In this document: piece after piece, positions 19,042 through 27,492 of the stretch | Layout: the number at the start of each line of letters is the position of its first letter | Position numbering within the stretch: position 1 is the first letter of the stretch | Assembly (NCBI RefSeq): GCF_034137685.1 | Contig: NZ_CP139418.1 | Span: forward strand, 1,909,131 to 1,973,130 | Direction: 5' to 3' | Length of the DNA: 64,000 bases | DNA from: Streptococcus sp. S1 | Lineage (GTDB): Bacteria; Bacillota; Bacilli; Lactobacillales; Streptococcaceae | Program-made: the position numbers and the translations under genes | The notes under the pieces: generated by a model | What the model saw: the letters and a program-made list of their open reading frames with translations, nothing else | What the model was told of the DNA's origin: nothing | Databases searched by the model: none

Positions 19042-19369
19042 CACTACTTGCACTCACTGTTTTTCGATTTTCTTTTTGCAGCTTCATTCCTTGGGAGCTA
19101 GCCAACTGTGATAAGCGGTCATAACGTGTTAATTCATTGACCTCTTGACGAACATCTGCCAATTCCGTCTTTTTTGCTTCTAGTTCCGTATTCAAATCAG
19201 TCAATTCACTCTGAACTTGTAAAATCCGTGTCTGCATAAAGACGATACTAATGGCTAAAATAACAGCTGTTAGGACAATCGACCCATAAAATGCCTTTTC
19301 TACTCTAGAGAAACGGCGAAAGCGGTCTTGCAGTACCTGTGTTCTTGTTCTTTCATCTTTTGCTGCCAT
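19034..19369 (-). CDS. ftsL: Cell-division protein FtsL
   Basis: Small bitopic divisome protein (111 aa) that bridges DivIB/DivIC and the septal synthase. Basic cytoplasmic N-terminus (about 1-25), one membrane helix (about 27-45, [19 protein letters not shown]) and an extracellular coiled coil with heptads ([18 protein letters not shown], about 51-68) and the typical [10 protein letters not shown] near the end. It lies between rsmH and pbp2x as in all streptococci. Confidence 0.95.
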   Translation of the reverse strand: MAAKDERTRTQVLQDRFRRFSRVEKAFYGSIVLTAVILAISIVFMQTRILQVQSELTDLNTELEAKKTELADVRQEVNELTRYDRLSQLASSQGMKLQKENRKTVSASSDE

Positions 19370-19380
19370 ATCAATTCCTC

Positions 19381-20331
19381 TTACTTGTGTATTTTTCGAG
19401 CAACCCGTAATTTTGCTGAATGGGATCGATTATTTTCCTCAAGCTCTTCTTCACTTGGCAAAATAGGTTTCCGGTTGACCAACTCCATCTTTGGTTTCAA
19501 ATCATCCGGAATAAAGGGAAGTCCCTTTGGAACCTCAACCGTCGAAGCCTCTTTAAATAATTGTTTGGTCAATCGATCCTCTAACGAATGAAAGGTAATC
19601 ACAGAAATACGACCATCAATGGCCAACAAATCCATGGCTTGCTGAATTGATTCATCTGCAGCTCCCAGTTCATCATTGACTTCGATACGAATGGCTTGGA
19701 AAATCTGTTTAGCAGGATGGCCCTTTTTCTTGAGTTCCTTAGCTGGTTTAGCAGATTTAATAATCTCTGCTAATTCAGTCGTTGTTTCAATCGGTTTAAT
19801 TGCTCGTGCTTGCTCAATTTTCCGCGCAATTTGCTTGGAAAAATTATCCTCTCCATATTTGAAAAAAATACGGACTAGATCATGGTAATCGTAGCTATTA
19901 ACGACCTCATAGGCTGTCAAGGAAGCTTCTTGATTCATCCGCATGTCCAGTGGCGCATCTTTCTTGTAAGAAAATCCGCGTTCCCGTTCATCTAACTGAG
20001 GACTAGACACACCTAGGTCATAACAGATCCCATCAATTTCAGTCACACCTAAGTCATTTAGACGTTCCTTCAAATGACGAAAGTTATCCTTAATGAAGGT
20101 CACCATGCCTTTCTCAATGAAAGGTGCCAATCGGATCTTAGCATTCTCAATCGCATGCTGATCTTGGTCAAAGGCATAAAGATGGCCCGATTCATTTAAT
20201 TTTGTTAACAAATATTCGCTGTGGCCTGCCCCACCCAATGTGGCGTCTACATAGATCCCATCTGGCTTAACATCCAGCATATCGATCGTTTCATGAAGCA
20301 AAACCGTTACATGATGAAATTCTTTACTCAT
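19381..20331 (-). CDS. rsmH: 16S rRNA (cytosine-1402-N4)-methyltransferase
   Basis: Protein of 316 aa (formerly MraW). SAM-binding motif [14 protein letters not shown] (about residues 29-42), catalytic-region motif [14 protein letters not shown] and the conserved [12 protein letters not shown] near residue 245 are present. It methylates N4 of C1402 in the ribosomal decoding centre. First gene of the cluster; no ribosome binding site precedes the ATG, and the promoter -10 is so close that the mRNA leader would be about 3 nt. Confidence 0.97.
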   Translation of the reverse strand: MSKEFHHVTVLLHETIDMLDVKPDGIYVDATLGGAGHSEYLLTKLNESGHLYAFDQDQHAIENAKIRLAPFIEKGMVTFIKDNFRHLKERLNDLGVTEIDGICYDLGVSSPQLDERERGFSYKKDAPLDMRMNQEASLTAYEVVNSYDYHDLVRIFFKYGEDNFSKQIARKIEQARAIKPIETTTELAEIIKSAKPAKELKKKGHPAKQIFQAIRIEVNDELGAADESIQQAMDLLAIDGRISVITFHSLEDRLTKQLFKEASTVEVPKGLPFIPDDLKPKMELVNRKPILPSEEELEENNRSHSAKLRVARKIHK

Positions 20332-20340
20332 ATCTTTACT

Positions 20341-20349
20341 ATTTTACCA
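20341..20349 (-). promoter_or_regulatory. Extended -10 promoter of rsmH, almost leaderless
   Basis: TGGTAAAAT on the minus strand ends 10 bases before the rsmH ATG, predicting transcription start about 3 nt upstream of the start codon. No convincing -35. Confidence 0.55.
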
Positions 20350-20481
20350 CAAATGGGACCAAGATGCACTCCTGAAAGAAAATTCACTAACTAATCCTAT
20401 CTGACCTTTTCGGATCCTACAAAATACCTAGAAAGGCTTGATTTCACTTGTTTCCTCTAGGATTTATGATACAATATTCTT

Positions 20482-20661
20482 ATGAAAATAAGAAAACAGA
20501 TTCTCATCCCACTTTTATTGGTCGATGCTATCACTCTCTATTTTTTTCTAACCACTATTGAGGCTTGGATTTTTTGGCTTGCTGCTCTGATCCTAGTTGG
20601 CTCACTTTGGTGGTTCAAAAAAGCCATTCAAGGACAAAAAACAGAGATGGAAGAAAAATAA
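20482..20661 (+). CDS. Unrecognised 59-aa membrane protein
   Basis: Open frame beginning MKIRKQILIPLLLVDAITLY and ending in KTEMEEK. It has a basic N-terminus and two hydrophobic stretches (about residues 7-24 and 26-44, the second Trp-rich: AWIFWLAALILVGSLWW), followed by a charged tail; that is, a hairpin membrane protein. I do not recognise the family. Support for a real gene: a good extended -10 box (TGATACAAT, 20467-20475) placed so that transcription would begin at the ATG itself, and a strong terminator that includes the stop codon. It is the only plus-strand gene in an 8-31 kb block otherwise read leftwards. Confidence 0.65.
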   Translation: MKIRKQILIPLLLVDAITLYFFLTTIEAWIFWLAALILVGSLWWFKKAIQGQKTEMEEK

Positions 20662-20685
20662 TTTCTTCTACCTCTGTTTTTCTTT
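20641..20685 (+). terminator. Terminator of the 59-aa gene, overlapping its stop
   Basis: ACAGAG-at-GGAAGAAA / TTTCTTC-ta-CCTCTGT followed by five T residues; the TAA stop lies in the loop region. Confidence 0.75.
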
Positions 20686-20735
20686 TATTCACTCCAAGAA
20701 ACTCCTTAAAAAAAGCAAACTAGCTCTGAAATAAT

Positions 20736-20760
20736 AAAAACTCACCGTTTGGTGAGTTTT
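20736..20760 (-). terminator. Terminator of the amino-acid permease
   Basis: Perfect 10-bp stem AAAACTCACC-gttt-GGTGAGTTTT, five bases beyond the permease stop. Confidence 0.85.
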
Positions 20761-20765
20761 GTTGT

Positions 20766-22148
20766 TTATTTATTATGTTTCCAATTGCTGTAAATCCCAA
20801 AAAGAATGATCCAGATGGTTGCTCCAATCGCTCCAATGTATGTTGATTCTTGCAAGAAGAGACAAACGAATACAAAGAGGAAGAAAACAATGGTCAATGG
20901 ATTCAACACTTTATAGGCTGGCATGACAAAACCATCTGGCATAAATTCTTTCGATTTACGGTACTTAAGATGGGCAAGCATAGTCAAAATGTAAATAGCA
21001 ATGTAGACACCAGAAGAAGATGCCGTAATCAAGGCAAAGGCATCTGAGACACCTGGCAACACATTGATAAAGGCAGAAACAGCAACTACAATCGCAGAAA
21101 AAATAATCGCGCGACTTGGAATCCCCATACGAGATAAGCTATTCAGTTTCAAACGATTCATCACTTTGCTGTTTGGTGTTTCTTTTGCAATCTGGTACAA
21201 GTGACGCCCTGTTGAATAGAGGGTGGAATTCAAGGAAGATGCAGCAGCTGTCAGTACGACAAAATTAATCAATCCTGCTGCCCACTTGATTCCTACCATC
21301 TGAAAGACCGTTACAAACGGTGACTTATTGACGGGAAGCTGTTGCCAAGGGAAAATAGCCATAATCGCCAACAATGCTCCTACATAAAAGATTACAATTC
21401 GGATTGGAATTTCTTTAATGGCTTTTGGCAATACTTGGCGGGGATTAGCGGTTTCAGAAGTAGTAATTCCAACAAACTCGATCGCTTGGTAAGCAAAGAA
21501 GACCATTTGGAAGGCCATGACGAACTTGACCCAACCATTTGGAAACATTTGAAAACCACTAGTAATATTGGTTAAACTAGCGTGTCCAGCTGGTGTTTCA
21601 AAGTTCGTCGTCACCATAAAGATCCCTGTTACGATCAGGGCTAAAATCGTGACAATCTTGATCATTCCAAACCAGAATTCAACCTCTCCAAAAACCTTCA
21701 CAGCGATCAAGTTTACACAACTTAAAAGCGCTAAAAAGATAATTTGAATCTGCCAGGCTGGCCAATTTGGAAACCAAAGCTGGACATAGTTGGAAACAGC
21801 AGTGATCTCTGCCATTCCCAAAAATACCAAGGAGACCCAATAGGACCATCCTGAAAAATAACCCCAACCTTTTCCTAGATACTTGGTGATAAAGTTGATA
21901 AAGGTGTGTTGATCTGGATCCATATAGAGCATTTCTCCGATTGCCCGCATCATCAAGTACATGAAGGCGCCAGTCAGCATATAGACTAAAATAATAGAGG
22001 GTCCTGTCAAAGAAAGGGAACGACCGGCTCCAAGAAAGAGTCCTGTCCCGATGGTTCCTGCAATAGCGATCAGCTGAACATGCCGATTTTGCAGACCACG
22101 AACCATCCCATTTTCGGTTTCTTCACCAGGATGATGTTTTTTTGACAT
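20766..22148 (-). CDS. Amino-acid permease, APC superfamily (AAT family)
   Basis: Protein of 460 aa with twelve predicted membrane helices. The N-terminal signature GLQNRHVQLIAIAGTIGTGLFLGAG (in part: IAIAGTIGTGLFLGAG, residues about 27-42) is the substrate- and sodium/proton-site helix of the AAT family; the conserved ...EFVGITTSETANPRQVLPKA (in part: GITTSETANPRQVLP) is also there. Relatives carry aromatic amino acids, D-serine/D-alanine/glycine or GABA; the substrate cannot be told here. Single gene with its own promoter and terminator. Confidence 0.88.
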   Translation of the reverse strand: MSKKHHPGEETENGMVRGLQNRHVQLIAIAGTIGTGLFLGAGRSLSLTGPSIILVYMLTGAFMYLMMRAIGEMLYMDPDQHTFINFITKYLGKGWGYFSGWSYWVSLVFLGMAEITAVSNYVQLWFPNWPAWQIQIIFLALLSCVNLIAVKVFGEVEFWFGMIKIVTILALIVTGIFMVTTNFETPAGHASLTNITSGFQMFPNGWVKFVMAFQMVFFAYQAIEFVGITTSETANPRQVLPKAIKEIPIRIVIFYVGALLAIMAIFPWQQLPVNKSPFVTVFQMVGIKWAAGLINFVVLTAAASSLNSTLYSTGRHLYQIAKETPNSKVMNRLKLNSLSRMGIPSRAIIFSAIVVAVSAFINVLPGVSDAFALITASSSGVYIAIYILTMLAHLKYRKSKEFMPDGFVMPAYKVLNPLTIVFFLFVFVCLFLQESTYIGAIGATIWIILFGIYSNWKHNK

Positions 22149-22213
22149 ATGATTACTCCAATTCTTTTTCTGTACATTTTCAGAAAAGTATACTTCAAAT
22201 TTTCACACAATCT

Positions 22214-22242
22214 ACTATACCATGTTTTTAAAAATTGGTCAA
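22214..22242 (-). promoter_or_regulatory. Promoter of the amino-acid permease
   Basis: -35 TTGACC (22237-22242), -10 TATAGT (22214-22219), spacing 17. The leader of about 60 nt shows no riboswitch. Confidence 0.75.
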
Positions 22243-22273
22243 TCTAGTCCAGAATATTCTGAATTTTATAGAT

Positions 22274-22310
22274 TAAAAAGAGTGCTGGAGTCTCTTCCAG
22301 CACTTTTTTG
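22274..22310 (-). terminator. Terminator of the glyQ-glyS-DUF896 operon
   Basis: Perfect 9-bp stem AGTGCTGGA / TCCAGCACT with a 6-base loop; T-run CTTTTTAATC on the minus strand. It can work in both directions. Confidence 0.85.
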
Positions 22311-22311
22311 A

Positions 22312-22569
22312 TTATGAATTAGGATCATCGAGACTACGGCCATGCAAACCTTTTTCTCGTTGCACTTGGCGTAGTTTCTCAGGTGTTACATCGTTACCTT
22401 CTTCATCCACAATTTTGATCCCTTCAATGTGGTGACGAACTGAACGACGATAACCTTCAATGTATTCTTCACGAAGTTTTGCTTGCTCCACTGCTTCTTC
22501 TGGCGTCAAACCTTCTGTTTTTTTCTTTTTAGCAAGCTCATTGATCCGAGCAATTTTTTCAGGTGTCAT
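22312..22569 (-). CDS. DUF896 family protein (YnzC-like)
   Basis: Small charged cytosolic protein, 85 aa, mostly helical: [20 protein letters not shown] near the N-terminus and the family end [19 protein letters not shown]. In Bacillus a member (YnzC) is linked to the SOS response, but no molecular role is proven. It follows glyS by 33 bases and very likely shares its transcript. Confidence 0.85.
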   Translation of the reverse strand: MTPEKIARINELAKKKKTEGLTPEEAVEQAKLREEYIEGYRRSVRHHIEGIKIVDEEGNDVTPEKLRQVQREKGLHGRSLDDPNS

Positions 22570-22602
22570 AATAAAACCTACTTTCTACCTGTCATCAGGT
22601 GC

Positions 22603-24639
22603 TTATTTTGTGTTCAATTGATTAAAGGCTGCAACAGCATTAGCTTTCGCTACAAGGCCTGCAAGAAGGGCCAAACGGTTGTTTTTAACAGCCTCATTTT
22701 CTGCCATCACCATGGTATTGTCAAAGAAAGCATCAATGACTGGGCTCAGAGCAAAGAGTTGAGCCAATTTGTCGCTAGCTGAACCGGTCAATTCAAGCTC
22801 TTCAATCGCTTTAGCAAGGGCTTTTTCTTGATCATTTTCAAAGAGACTAGCGTCGACTGCTACTGAAGCATCTGCTTTTTCTGCCAAGTTGAAAGCACGT
22901 GAGAGGGATTCAACAGCTGCCTTGTAACCATCGGTCTTCGCAGCTTCTGAAAGAGCTTCAGCTGCTTCCAGCATATCAGCCACGACAAAGTTTGAACCAG
23001 CAAGAACAGCGTCTTTGATATCTTTTGGTGTGCGTCCCATCATCTTGTCCACACGCGCCTTGATGAAGTTGAGCACTTCTGCTTGATTGTCATAGGAAAG
23101 GCTATCAAATGAAAGTCCGTAAAGGCTGTCAATCAACTCATCCATAGGGATGTGCCAACCAAAGGCATCCAAGATACGAACAATCCCTTGTGTTGCACGA
23201 CGAAGTGCATAAGGGTCATTGGAACCTGATGGAATCAAGCCAACTGAGAAGAAGGAAAGAAGGGTATCCAATTTATCTGCAAGGGCAAGAATGGCACCAA
23301 CCTTAGTCTCTGGAAGGGCTCCGTCTGCTGAATCAGGAAGGTAGTGCTCACGGATAGCTCTCGCAACCGCAGCATCTTCACCAGCGAGAAGGGCGTATTT
23401 TTCACCCATGATTCCTTGCAATTCATCAAACTCACCGACCATACCCGTCAAGAGGTCAAATTTGTAGATTTCAGCTGCACGAGCGACGGCTGCCGTTTCT
23501 TCTGCAGTCAAACCAGCTTGCTCAGCTAGTGACGCTGCAATAACACCCGCACGCGCCATGTGTTCTGAAAGAGAACCAATTTTTTCATGGAAGGTCACGT
23601 TCGCCAATTTAGCAACGAGGTCTTCAATCTTAAGTTTTTGGTCTTCACGCCAGAAAAATTCACCATCTTCAAGACGTGCCACCAAGACTTTTTCATTTCC
23701 TCGGATAACATTTTCCAAGTGCTCAGCGTTCCCATTACGGACGGAGATGAAGTTTGGTTTCAGCTTACCATCAAGGTCACGTACAACAAAGTAACGTTGG
23801 TGCGTTTCCATTGAGGTCACCAAAACTTCTTCTGGAACATCCAAATATTTAGTGTCAAAACTTCCCATAAAGGCAGTTGGATATTCGACCAAGTTCAAGA
23901 CTTCGTTCAAAAGTCCTTCTTCGATTTGAACTTGAACACCTTGTTCTGCTTCGATAGCCTTAATTTGCTCACGAATCATGTTTTCACGTTCTTTGCTATC
24001 CGCAATCACGTAAACCGTGCGAAGGTCTTCTTCATACGAATCCGCATTGGTAATTTCTACTTCATGTCCAAGGAAACGGTGCCCACGACTCACACGACCC
24101 GACTTAATATCCAAGAAATCAAGGTCGAGTGCTTCGTCGCCCAAAAGAACGATCAAGGTGTGAACTGGGCGAATGTATTCAAAGGTGTTGTTAGCCCAGT
24201 GCATGCTAACAGGGAAGGTCAATGAAGCAAGCACCTCTGGAAGGCCAGCCAAGACTTCTTTAGCTGGTTTTCCAGCTTCGTGCTTCGTAACATAAACGTA
24301 CTCTTCACCCTTGACTTCACGGAATTCGATATCATCAACCGTCAAGCCTTTCCCACGGACGAATCCTTGAGCCGCTTTTGAGAAGTTTCCATCTGCATCC
24401 AAGGCGATTTTCTTAGAAGGTCCTTTAAAATCTTCGGTCAAATCAGATTGTTGATCTGCTAAACCAATCACACGGATAGCCAAACGGCGTGGTGTTGAGA
24501 AGGTTTGAATGCTTTCGTATGAAAGTCGGTTGTCATCCAAGAAGGCTGCCATTTTCTCACCGAGTTGTTTTTCACTTGGTGTGACAACGTAGGCTGGCAA
24601 CTCTTCAAGTCCAAGTTCTACTAATAAGTTTTTTGTCAT
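22603..24639 (-). CDS. glyS: Glycyl-tRNA synthetase beta subunit
   Basis: Beta chain (678 aa) of the bacterial alpha2-beta2 glycyl-tRNA synthetase; it carries the tRNA-binding and HD-like domains. Seen: N-terminal [15 protein letters not shown], the [11 protein letters not shown] segment and [15 protein letters not shown], and the C-terminal anticodon-binding-like helical region rich in Ala/Glu. I start at MTKNLLVEL, preceded by GGAG; an in-frame ATG 19 codons upstream has no ribosome binding site. Alpha subunit gene glyQ lies upstream, with a BOX-like repeat in the gap. Confidence 0.97.
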   Translation of the reverse strand: MTKNLLVELGLEELPAYVVTPSEKQLGEKMAAFLDDNRLSYESIQTFSTPRRLAIRVIGLADQQSDLTEDFKGPSKKIALDADGNFSKAAQGFVRGKGLTVDDIEFREVKGEEYVYVTKHEAGKPAKEVLAGLPEVLASLTFPVSMHWANNTFEYIRPVHTLIVLLGDEALDLDFLDIKSGRVSRGHRFLGHEVEITNADSYEEDLRTVYVIADSKERENMIREQIKAIEAEQGVQVQIEEGLLNEVLNLVEYPTAFMGSFDTKYLDVPEEVLVTSMETHQRYFVVRDLDGKLKPNFISVRNGNAEHLENVIRGNEKVLVARLEDGEFFWREDQKLKIEDLVAKLANVTFHEKIGSLSEHMARAGVIAASLAEQAGLTAEETAAVARAAEIYKFDLLTGMVGEFDELQGIMGEKYALLAGEDAAVARAIREHYLPDSADGALPETKVGAILALADKLDTLLSFFSVGLIPSGSNDPYALRRATQGIVRILDAFGWHIPMDELIDSLYGLSFDSLSYDNQAEVLNFIKARVDKMMGRTPKDIKDAVLAGSNFVVADMLEAAEALSEAAKTDGYKAAVESLSRAFNLAEKADASVAVDASLFENDQEKALAKAIEELELTGSASDKLAQLFALSPVIDAFFDNTMVMAENEAVKNNRLALLAGLVAKANAVAAFNQLNTK

Positions 24640-24689
24640 GTTTTTTCTCCGAAAAATATCTTTTTTTCCAGTTTGCCTTATGTGATTGG

Positions 24690-24840
24690 CACGCAAGCAA
24701 CCGACTTCGTCGTTTCATTGCTAAAATTGGAGCCTAAGGTCTCCAATTTTGCCTGGTATCGTTAGTTTCTCTAACGATACCTTTATCACTGCGGCAACTG
24801 GTTCTGTAGGATTGCTCGATCAGCCAATCCCATCTAATAC
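24690..24840 (+). repeat. BOX-related modular repeat, copy A
   Basis: Non-coding element in the 208-bp gap between glyQ and glyS. In order on the plus strand: ACTTCGTCGTTTCATTG (like the pneumococcal boxB start), hairpin 1 AAAATTGGAG-CCTAAGGT-CTCCAATTTT, linker gcct, hairpin 2 GGTATCGTTAG-tttct-CTAACGATACC, then TTTATCACTGCGGC and TTGCTCGATCAG, which resembles boxC. The second copy at 30681-30820 shares the core and flanks but not the stem sequences. On the minus strand it lies within the glyQS transcript. Confidence 0.7.
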
Positions 24841-24847
24841 ACTCTCG

Positions 24848-25765
24848 TTATTCTTCCTCTTCTGCTAGGAGTTTGGCGCGTGTGGCTTCGTCGAGAAGTG
24901 GGTAACCAAGTTTTTTACGTTCTGCGACGAAGGTTTTGGCTACGACACGGGCCAAGTTACGGATACGGGCAATGTAACCGGCACGTTCTGTAACGGATAC
25001 AGCACCACGAGCATCAAGCAAGTTGAAGGTATGCGAACATTTCAAAACGTAGTCATAGGCTGGGTGAACAAGGCCCAATTCCAAAGCACGTCCTGCTTCT
25101 TTTTCAAATTTTTCGAAGTTTTCAAGAAGCATATCTTGGTCAGAAACTTCAAAGCTGTATTTTGAGTGTTCATATTCTGGTTGAAGGAAGATTTCTCCGT
25201 ATTTAACGCCTGGAGCCCACTCGATGTCGTAAACAGAATCAACTTCTTGGATGTAAGAAGCCAAACGTTCCAATCCGTAAGTGACCTCAGAAGTTACTGG
25301 GCCAGTTGCCAATCCACCAACTTGTTGGAAGTAGGTGAACTGAGTGATTTCCATACCATCAAGCCAAACTTCCCAACCAAGACCAGCTGAACCAGTTGAT
25401 GGGTTTTCCCAGTTATCTTCAACGAAACGAATATCGTGTTCCAAAGGATTGATCCCCAATTTTTCCAATGATTCAAGGTAGAGCTCTTGGATGTTTGATG
25501 GTGATGGTTTCATCACCACTTGGAATTGGTGGTGTTGGTAAAGACGGTTTGGGTTTTCCCCGTAACGTCCATCCGCTGGACGACGTGATGGTTCTACATA
25601 AGCCGCATTCCATGGCTCAGGACCAATGGCACGAAGGAAGGTATATGGACTCATGGTTCCCGCACCTTTTTCATTATCATAAGCCTGCATGAGCATACAA
25701 CCCTGGTCATTCCAGTATTGTTGTAAAGTCAAAATAATTTCTTGGAAGGTTAGTTTTTTAGACAT
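24848..25765 (-). CDS. glyQ: Glycyl-tRNA synthetase alpha subunit
   Basis: Catalytic alpha chain (305 aa) that activates glycine. Class II motifs are visible: [20 protein letters not shown] (motif 1 region), [25 protein letters not shown] (in part: [15 protein letters not shown], motif 2) and [19 protein letters not shown] (in part: [15 protein letters not shown]). Full family length. It is preceded by a glycine-type T-box leader and promoter, so the operon glyQ-glyS-DUF896 is expected to be induced when tRNA-Gly is uncharged. Confidence 0.97.
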   Translation of the reverse strand: MSKKLTFQEIILTLQQYWNDQGCMLMQAYDNEKGAGTMSPYTFLRAIGPEPWNAAYVEPSRRPADGRYGENPNRLYQHHQFQVVMKPSPSNIQELYLESLEKLGINPLEHDIRFVEDNWENPSTGSAGLGWEVWLDGMEITQFTYFQQVGGLATGPVTSEVTYGLERLASYIQEVDSVYDIEWAPGVKYGEIFLQPEYEHSKYSFEVSDQDMLLENFEKFEKEAGRALELGLVHPAYDYVLKCSHTFNLLDARGAVSVTERAGYIARIRNLARVVAKTFVAERKKLGYPLLDEATRAKLLAEEEE

Positions 25766-25805
25766 GTTTTACTCCTTTTTCATAAAGTTTCTTGTGACTC
25801 AGGAT

Positions 25806-26004
25806 ACAAAAAGAACCGTGTCTTCGCTCCTAAGTACTTTGACCTAGGGGCGTCAAAAACGCGGTTCCACCCTAATTTATTACTTCATTTTATCTTACTT
25901 TACTCAGCTTTTTGCTGAGAGAAAGCGCCACTTGCTTACTTTGCTCTACTTGGCTCTCACTATCCCAAGCTCGCTAGAAAAACGCCGTAAGCCCTTCTTT
26001 CTTG
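25806..26004 (-). promoter_or_regulatory. T-box riboswitch of glyQS, glycine specific
   Basis: The T-box motif AGGGTGGAACCGCG is at 25860-25873 on the minus strand. The competing terminator, GAACCGcGT...ACaCGGTTC plus T-run, spans 25806-25867. The stem I region lies 5' of it, and a GGC triplet near 25927-25929 is a candidate Gly specifier. The leader is about 200 nt from the predicted start. Uncharged tRNA-Gly would favour the antiterminator. Confidence 0.92.
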
Positions 26005-26010
26005 ACTAGT

Positions 26011-26039
26011 ATTATAGCAAATTTTTAATGACTTGTAAA
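26011..26039 (-). promoter_or_regulatory. glyQS promoter
   Basis: -35 TTTACA (26034-26039), -10 TATAAT (26011-26016), spacing 17. Confidence 0.85.
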
Positions 26040-26040
26040 T

Positions 26041-26076
26041 TAAAATCCGCATGAGACAATCGTTTCATACGGATTT
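26041..26076 (-). terminator. Terminator-like hairpin just upstream of the glyQS promoter
   Basis: AAAATCCG / CGGATTTT with an inner ATGA/TCAT extension; on the minus strand TTTTAATTT follows. It abuts the -35 box. The 126 bases between this and the next terminator (26203) hold no gene I can support. Confidence 0.5.
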
Positions 26077-26202
26077 TAGGCTAACAAACTATTTTGTTTT
26101 GCTTATGGACGACTTACAGCTTTTGGTTTTTTACTGGGTAAAGATTTCTGAAATATAAAGACCAAAGTTCAAGAAGTTGATATCTTTTGTTTTATCAAAG
26201 GA

Positions 26203-26238
26203 TTTTAAAAAACCGAGAACGAAACTGTCCTCGGTTTT
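26203..26238 (-). terminator. Terminator of the aldo/keto reductase operon
   Basis: AAAACCGAG / CTCGGTTTT stem with six T residues on the minus strand, about 24 bases beyond the reductase stop. Confidence 0.85.
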
Positions 26239-26261
26239 CATTAATGAATAGAAATTCTCTT

Positions 26262-27104
26262 TTAAAAATCTTTGGTGTCTGGATCTGGTGCACCTGCTTC
26301 AACCGGAAGATGACGAAGGAGTTCCACATCATCTGCCGTCAATTCAAAATCAAAGCAATTTAAATTACTCGCAATCCGCTCAGGCGTAACCGATTTGGGC
26401 AATGGAAGGAAACCTTCTTGCAAACTCCAAGCCAGGGCTAGTTGAGCAACGGTCTTTCCATATTTAGTAGCCATTTCTTTTACTTGTTCATTTTGGAACA
26501 ATTCTCCTTGGCCAAAAGGTCCCCAAGCCTCTAATAAAATGCCATGCTTGCGACTCGCTGCAATGGCTTCGCTTTGGTAAACCCCAGGTGCTAGACGAAT
26601 TTGGTTCACAGACGGAATGACCCGAGCTGTTTCAAGGAGGGCTTCCAAATGATGAGGCAGAAAATTGCTAATACCAATAGCTCGAACCTTGCCAGCAGCT
26701 AGCATATCTTCCATTGCTCGCCAAACCTCAGCATTCCGTTCTTTCCAAGCATCATTTTCTCGAAGGGGCTTTGGATTTGGCCAATGAATCAAATAAAGAT
26801 CGACATAGTCCAAGCCCAGTTTCTCAAGAGACTCGTCCAAAGCAACTTGAGCATCTTCATAGGTGTGATGAGTATTCCAAAGTTTGCTGGTAATAAACAG
26901 GTCTTCGCGCGCAAGACCACTATCCTTGATGGCCCGACCAACACTCTCTTCATTTTGATAAATCGCAGCTGTATCGATATGGCGATAACCTGCTTTTAAA
27001 GCAGCTAAAACAGCTTGATAGGCTTCTTCTCCATCCGCTGCTTTCCAAGTTCCAAATCCCAATACAGGAATCTCCACCCCATTATTTAAACGATAATGAT
27101 TCAT
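26262..27104 (-). CDS. Aldo/keto reductase
   Basis: NADPH-dependent carbonyl reductase of 280 aa with the TIM-barrel layout of the 2,5-diketogluconate/glyoxal reductase group. Catalytic tetrad visible: Asp and Tyr in RHIDTAAIYQNEESVG (about residues 41-56), Lys in FITSKLWNTHH and His in YLIHWPNPK. The cofactor end PLPKSVTPERIASNLNCFDF (in part: PKSVTPERIASNLN) is intact. Substrate unknown. Its ATG overlaps the stop of the upstream 72-aa gene by 4 bases. Confidence 0.92.
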   Translation of the reverse strand: MNHYRLNNGVEIPVLGFGTWKAADGEEAYQAVLAALKAGYRHIDTAAIYQNEESVGRAIKDSGLAREDLFITSKLWNTHHTYEDAQVALDESLEKLGLDYVDLYLIHWPNPKPLRENDAWKERNAEVWRAMEDMLAAGKVRAIGISNFLPHHLEALLETARVIPSVNQIRLAPGVYQSEAIAASRKHGILLEAWGPFGQGELFQNEQVKEMATKYGKTVAQLALAWSLQEGFLPLPKSVTPERIASNLNCFDFELTADDVELLRHLPVEAGAPDPDTKDF

Positions 27105-27319
27105 TTTTTCTTTCCTTTCTTCGATTTCGGTTTCTTAGGCCCTCGAAGCTTGAGCTCTGGCTTAAAAATATTCTTCTTGGTTGGCTCCATCTTCTTGCTA
27201 TAAAAACTATAGAGTAAAAATGCCCCACCAACAATCACAATAAAGATATTTTTTCTAACAATCCCATAGAGCAAGAAAAAAATTCCCATCAATAAAAAAC
27301 GTATATCAATCGCCTTCAT
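27101..27319 (-). CDS. Small basic membrane protein of unknown function
   Basis: Protein of 72 aa with two short hydrophobic helices (about residues 5-20, DIRFLLMGIFFLLYGI, and 24-42, NIFIVIVGGAFLLYSFY) and a strongly basic C-terminal tail (GPKKPKSKKGKKK). Unrecognised. It is the first gene of an operon with the aldo/keto reductase, sharing the ATGA overlap. An extended -10 box TGCTATAAT lies about 25-30 bases upstream of its start, and the RBS is GTGAGG. Confidence 0.75.
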   Translation of the reverse strand: MKAIDIRFLLMGIFFLLYGIVRKNIFIVIVGGAFLLYSFYSKKMEPTKKNIFKPELKLRGPKKPKSKKGKKK

Positions 27320-27434
27320 AAGCTACCTCACATTTCAATTCCCATTATAGCATGAAAAGGCAGCATTCACAAAATTGTACTACCATTGGTAAACAAAAAG
27401 ACCATCCAGAATGTTTAACTCCCATGAATACCTC

Positions 27435-27466
27435 ACAAAAACCTCTCTAGGTATGACCTAGAGAGG
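27435..27466 (-). terminator. Terminator of nagA
   Basis: Perfect 10-bp stem CCTCTCTAGG-tcata-CCTAGAGAGG followed by TTTTTGTG on the minus strand. Confidence 0.9.
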
Positions 27467-27492
27467 AATTGTTCGTTCTTTAATTTTTGAAT

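Noticed and set aside
22261..22311. Small RNA between the amino-acid permease promoter and the DUF896 gene
   Set aside because: The structure is a plain terminator hairpin and there is no promoter in the interval.
24690..24840. tRNA or riboswitch between glyQ and glyS
   Set aside because: No cloverleaf or T-box motif; the hairpins match the BOX-like repeat at 30.7 kb instead.
26105..26152. 15-codon open frame in the gap before glyQ
   Set aside because: No ribosome binding site, no conservation evidence and too short to separate from chance.
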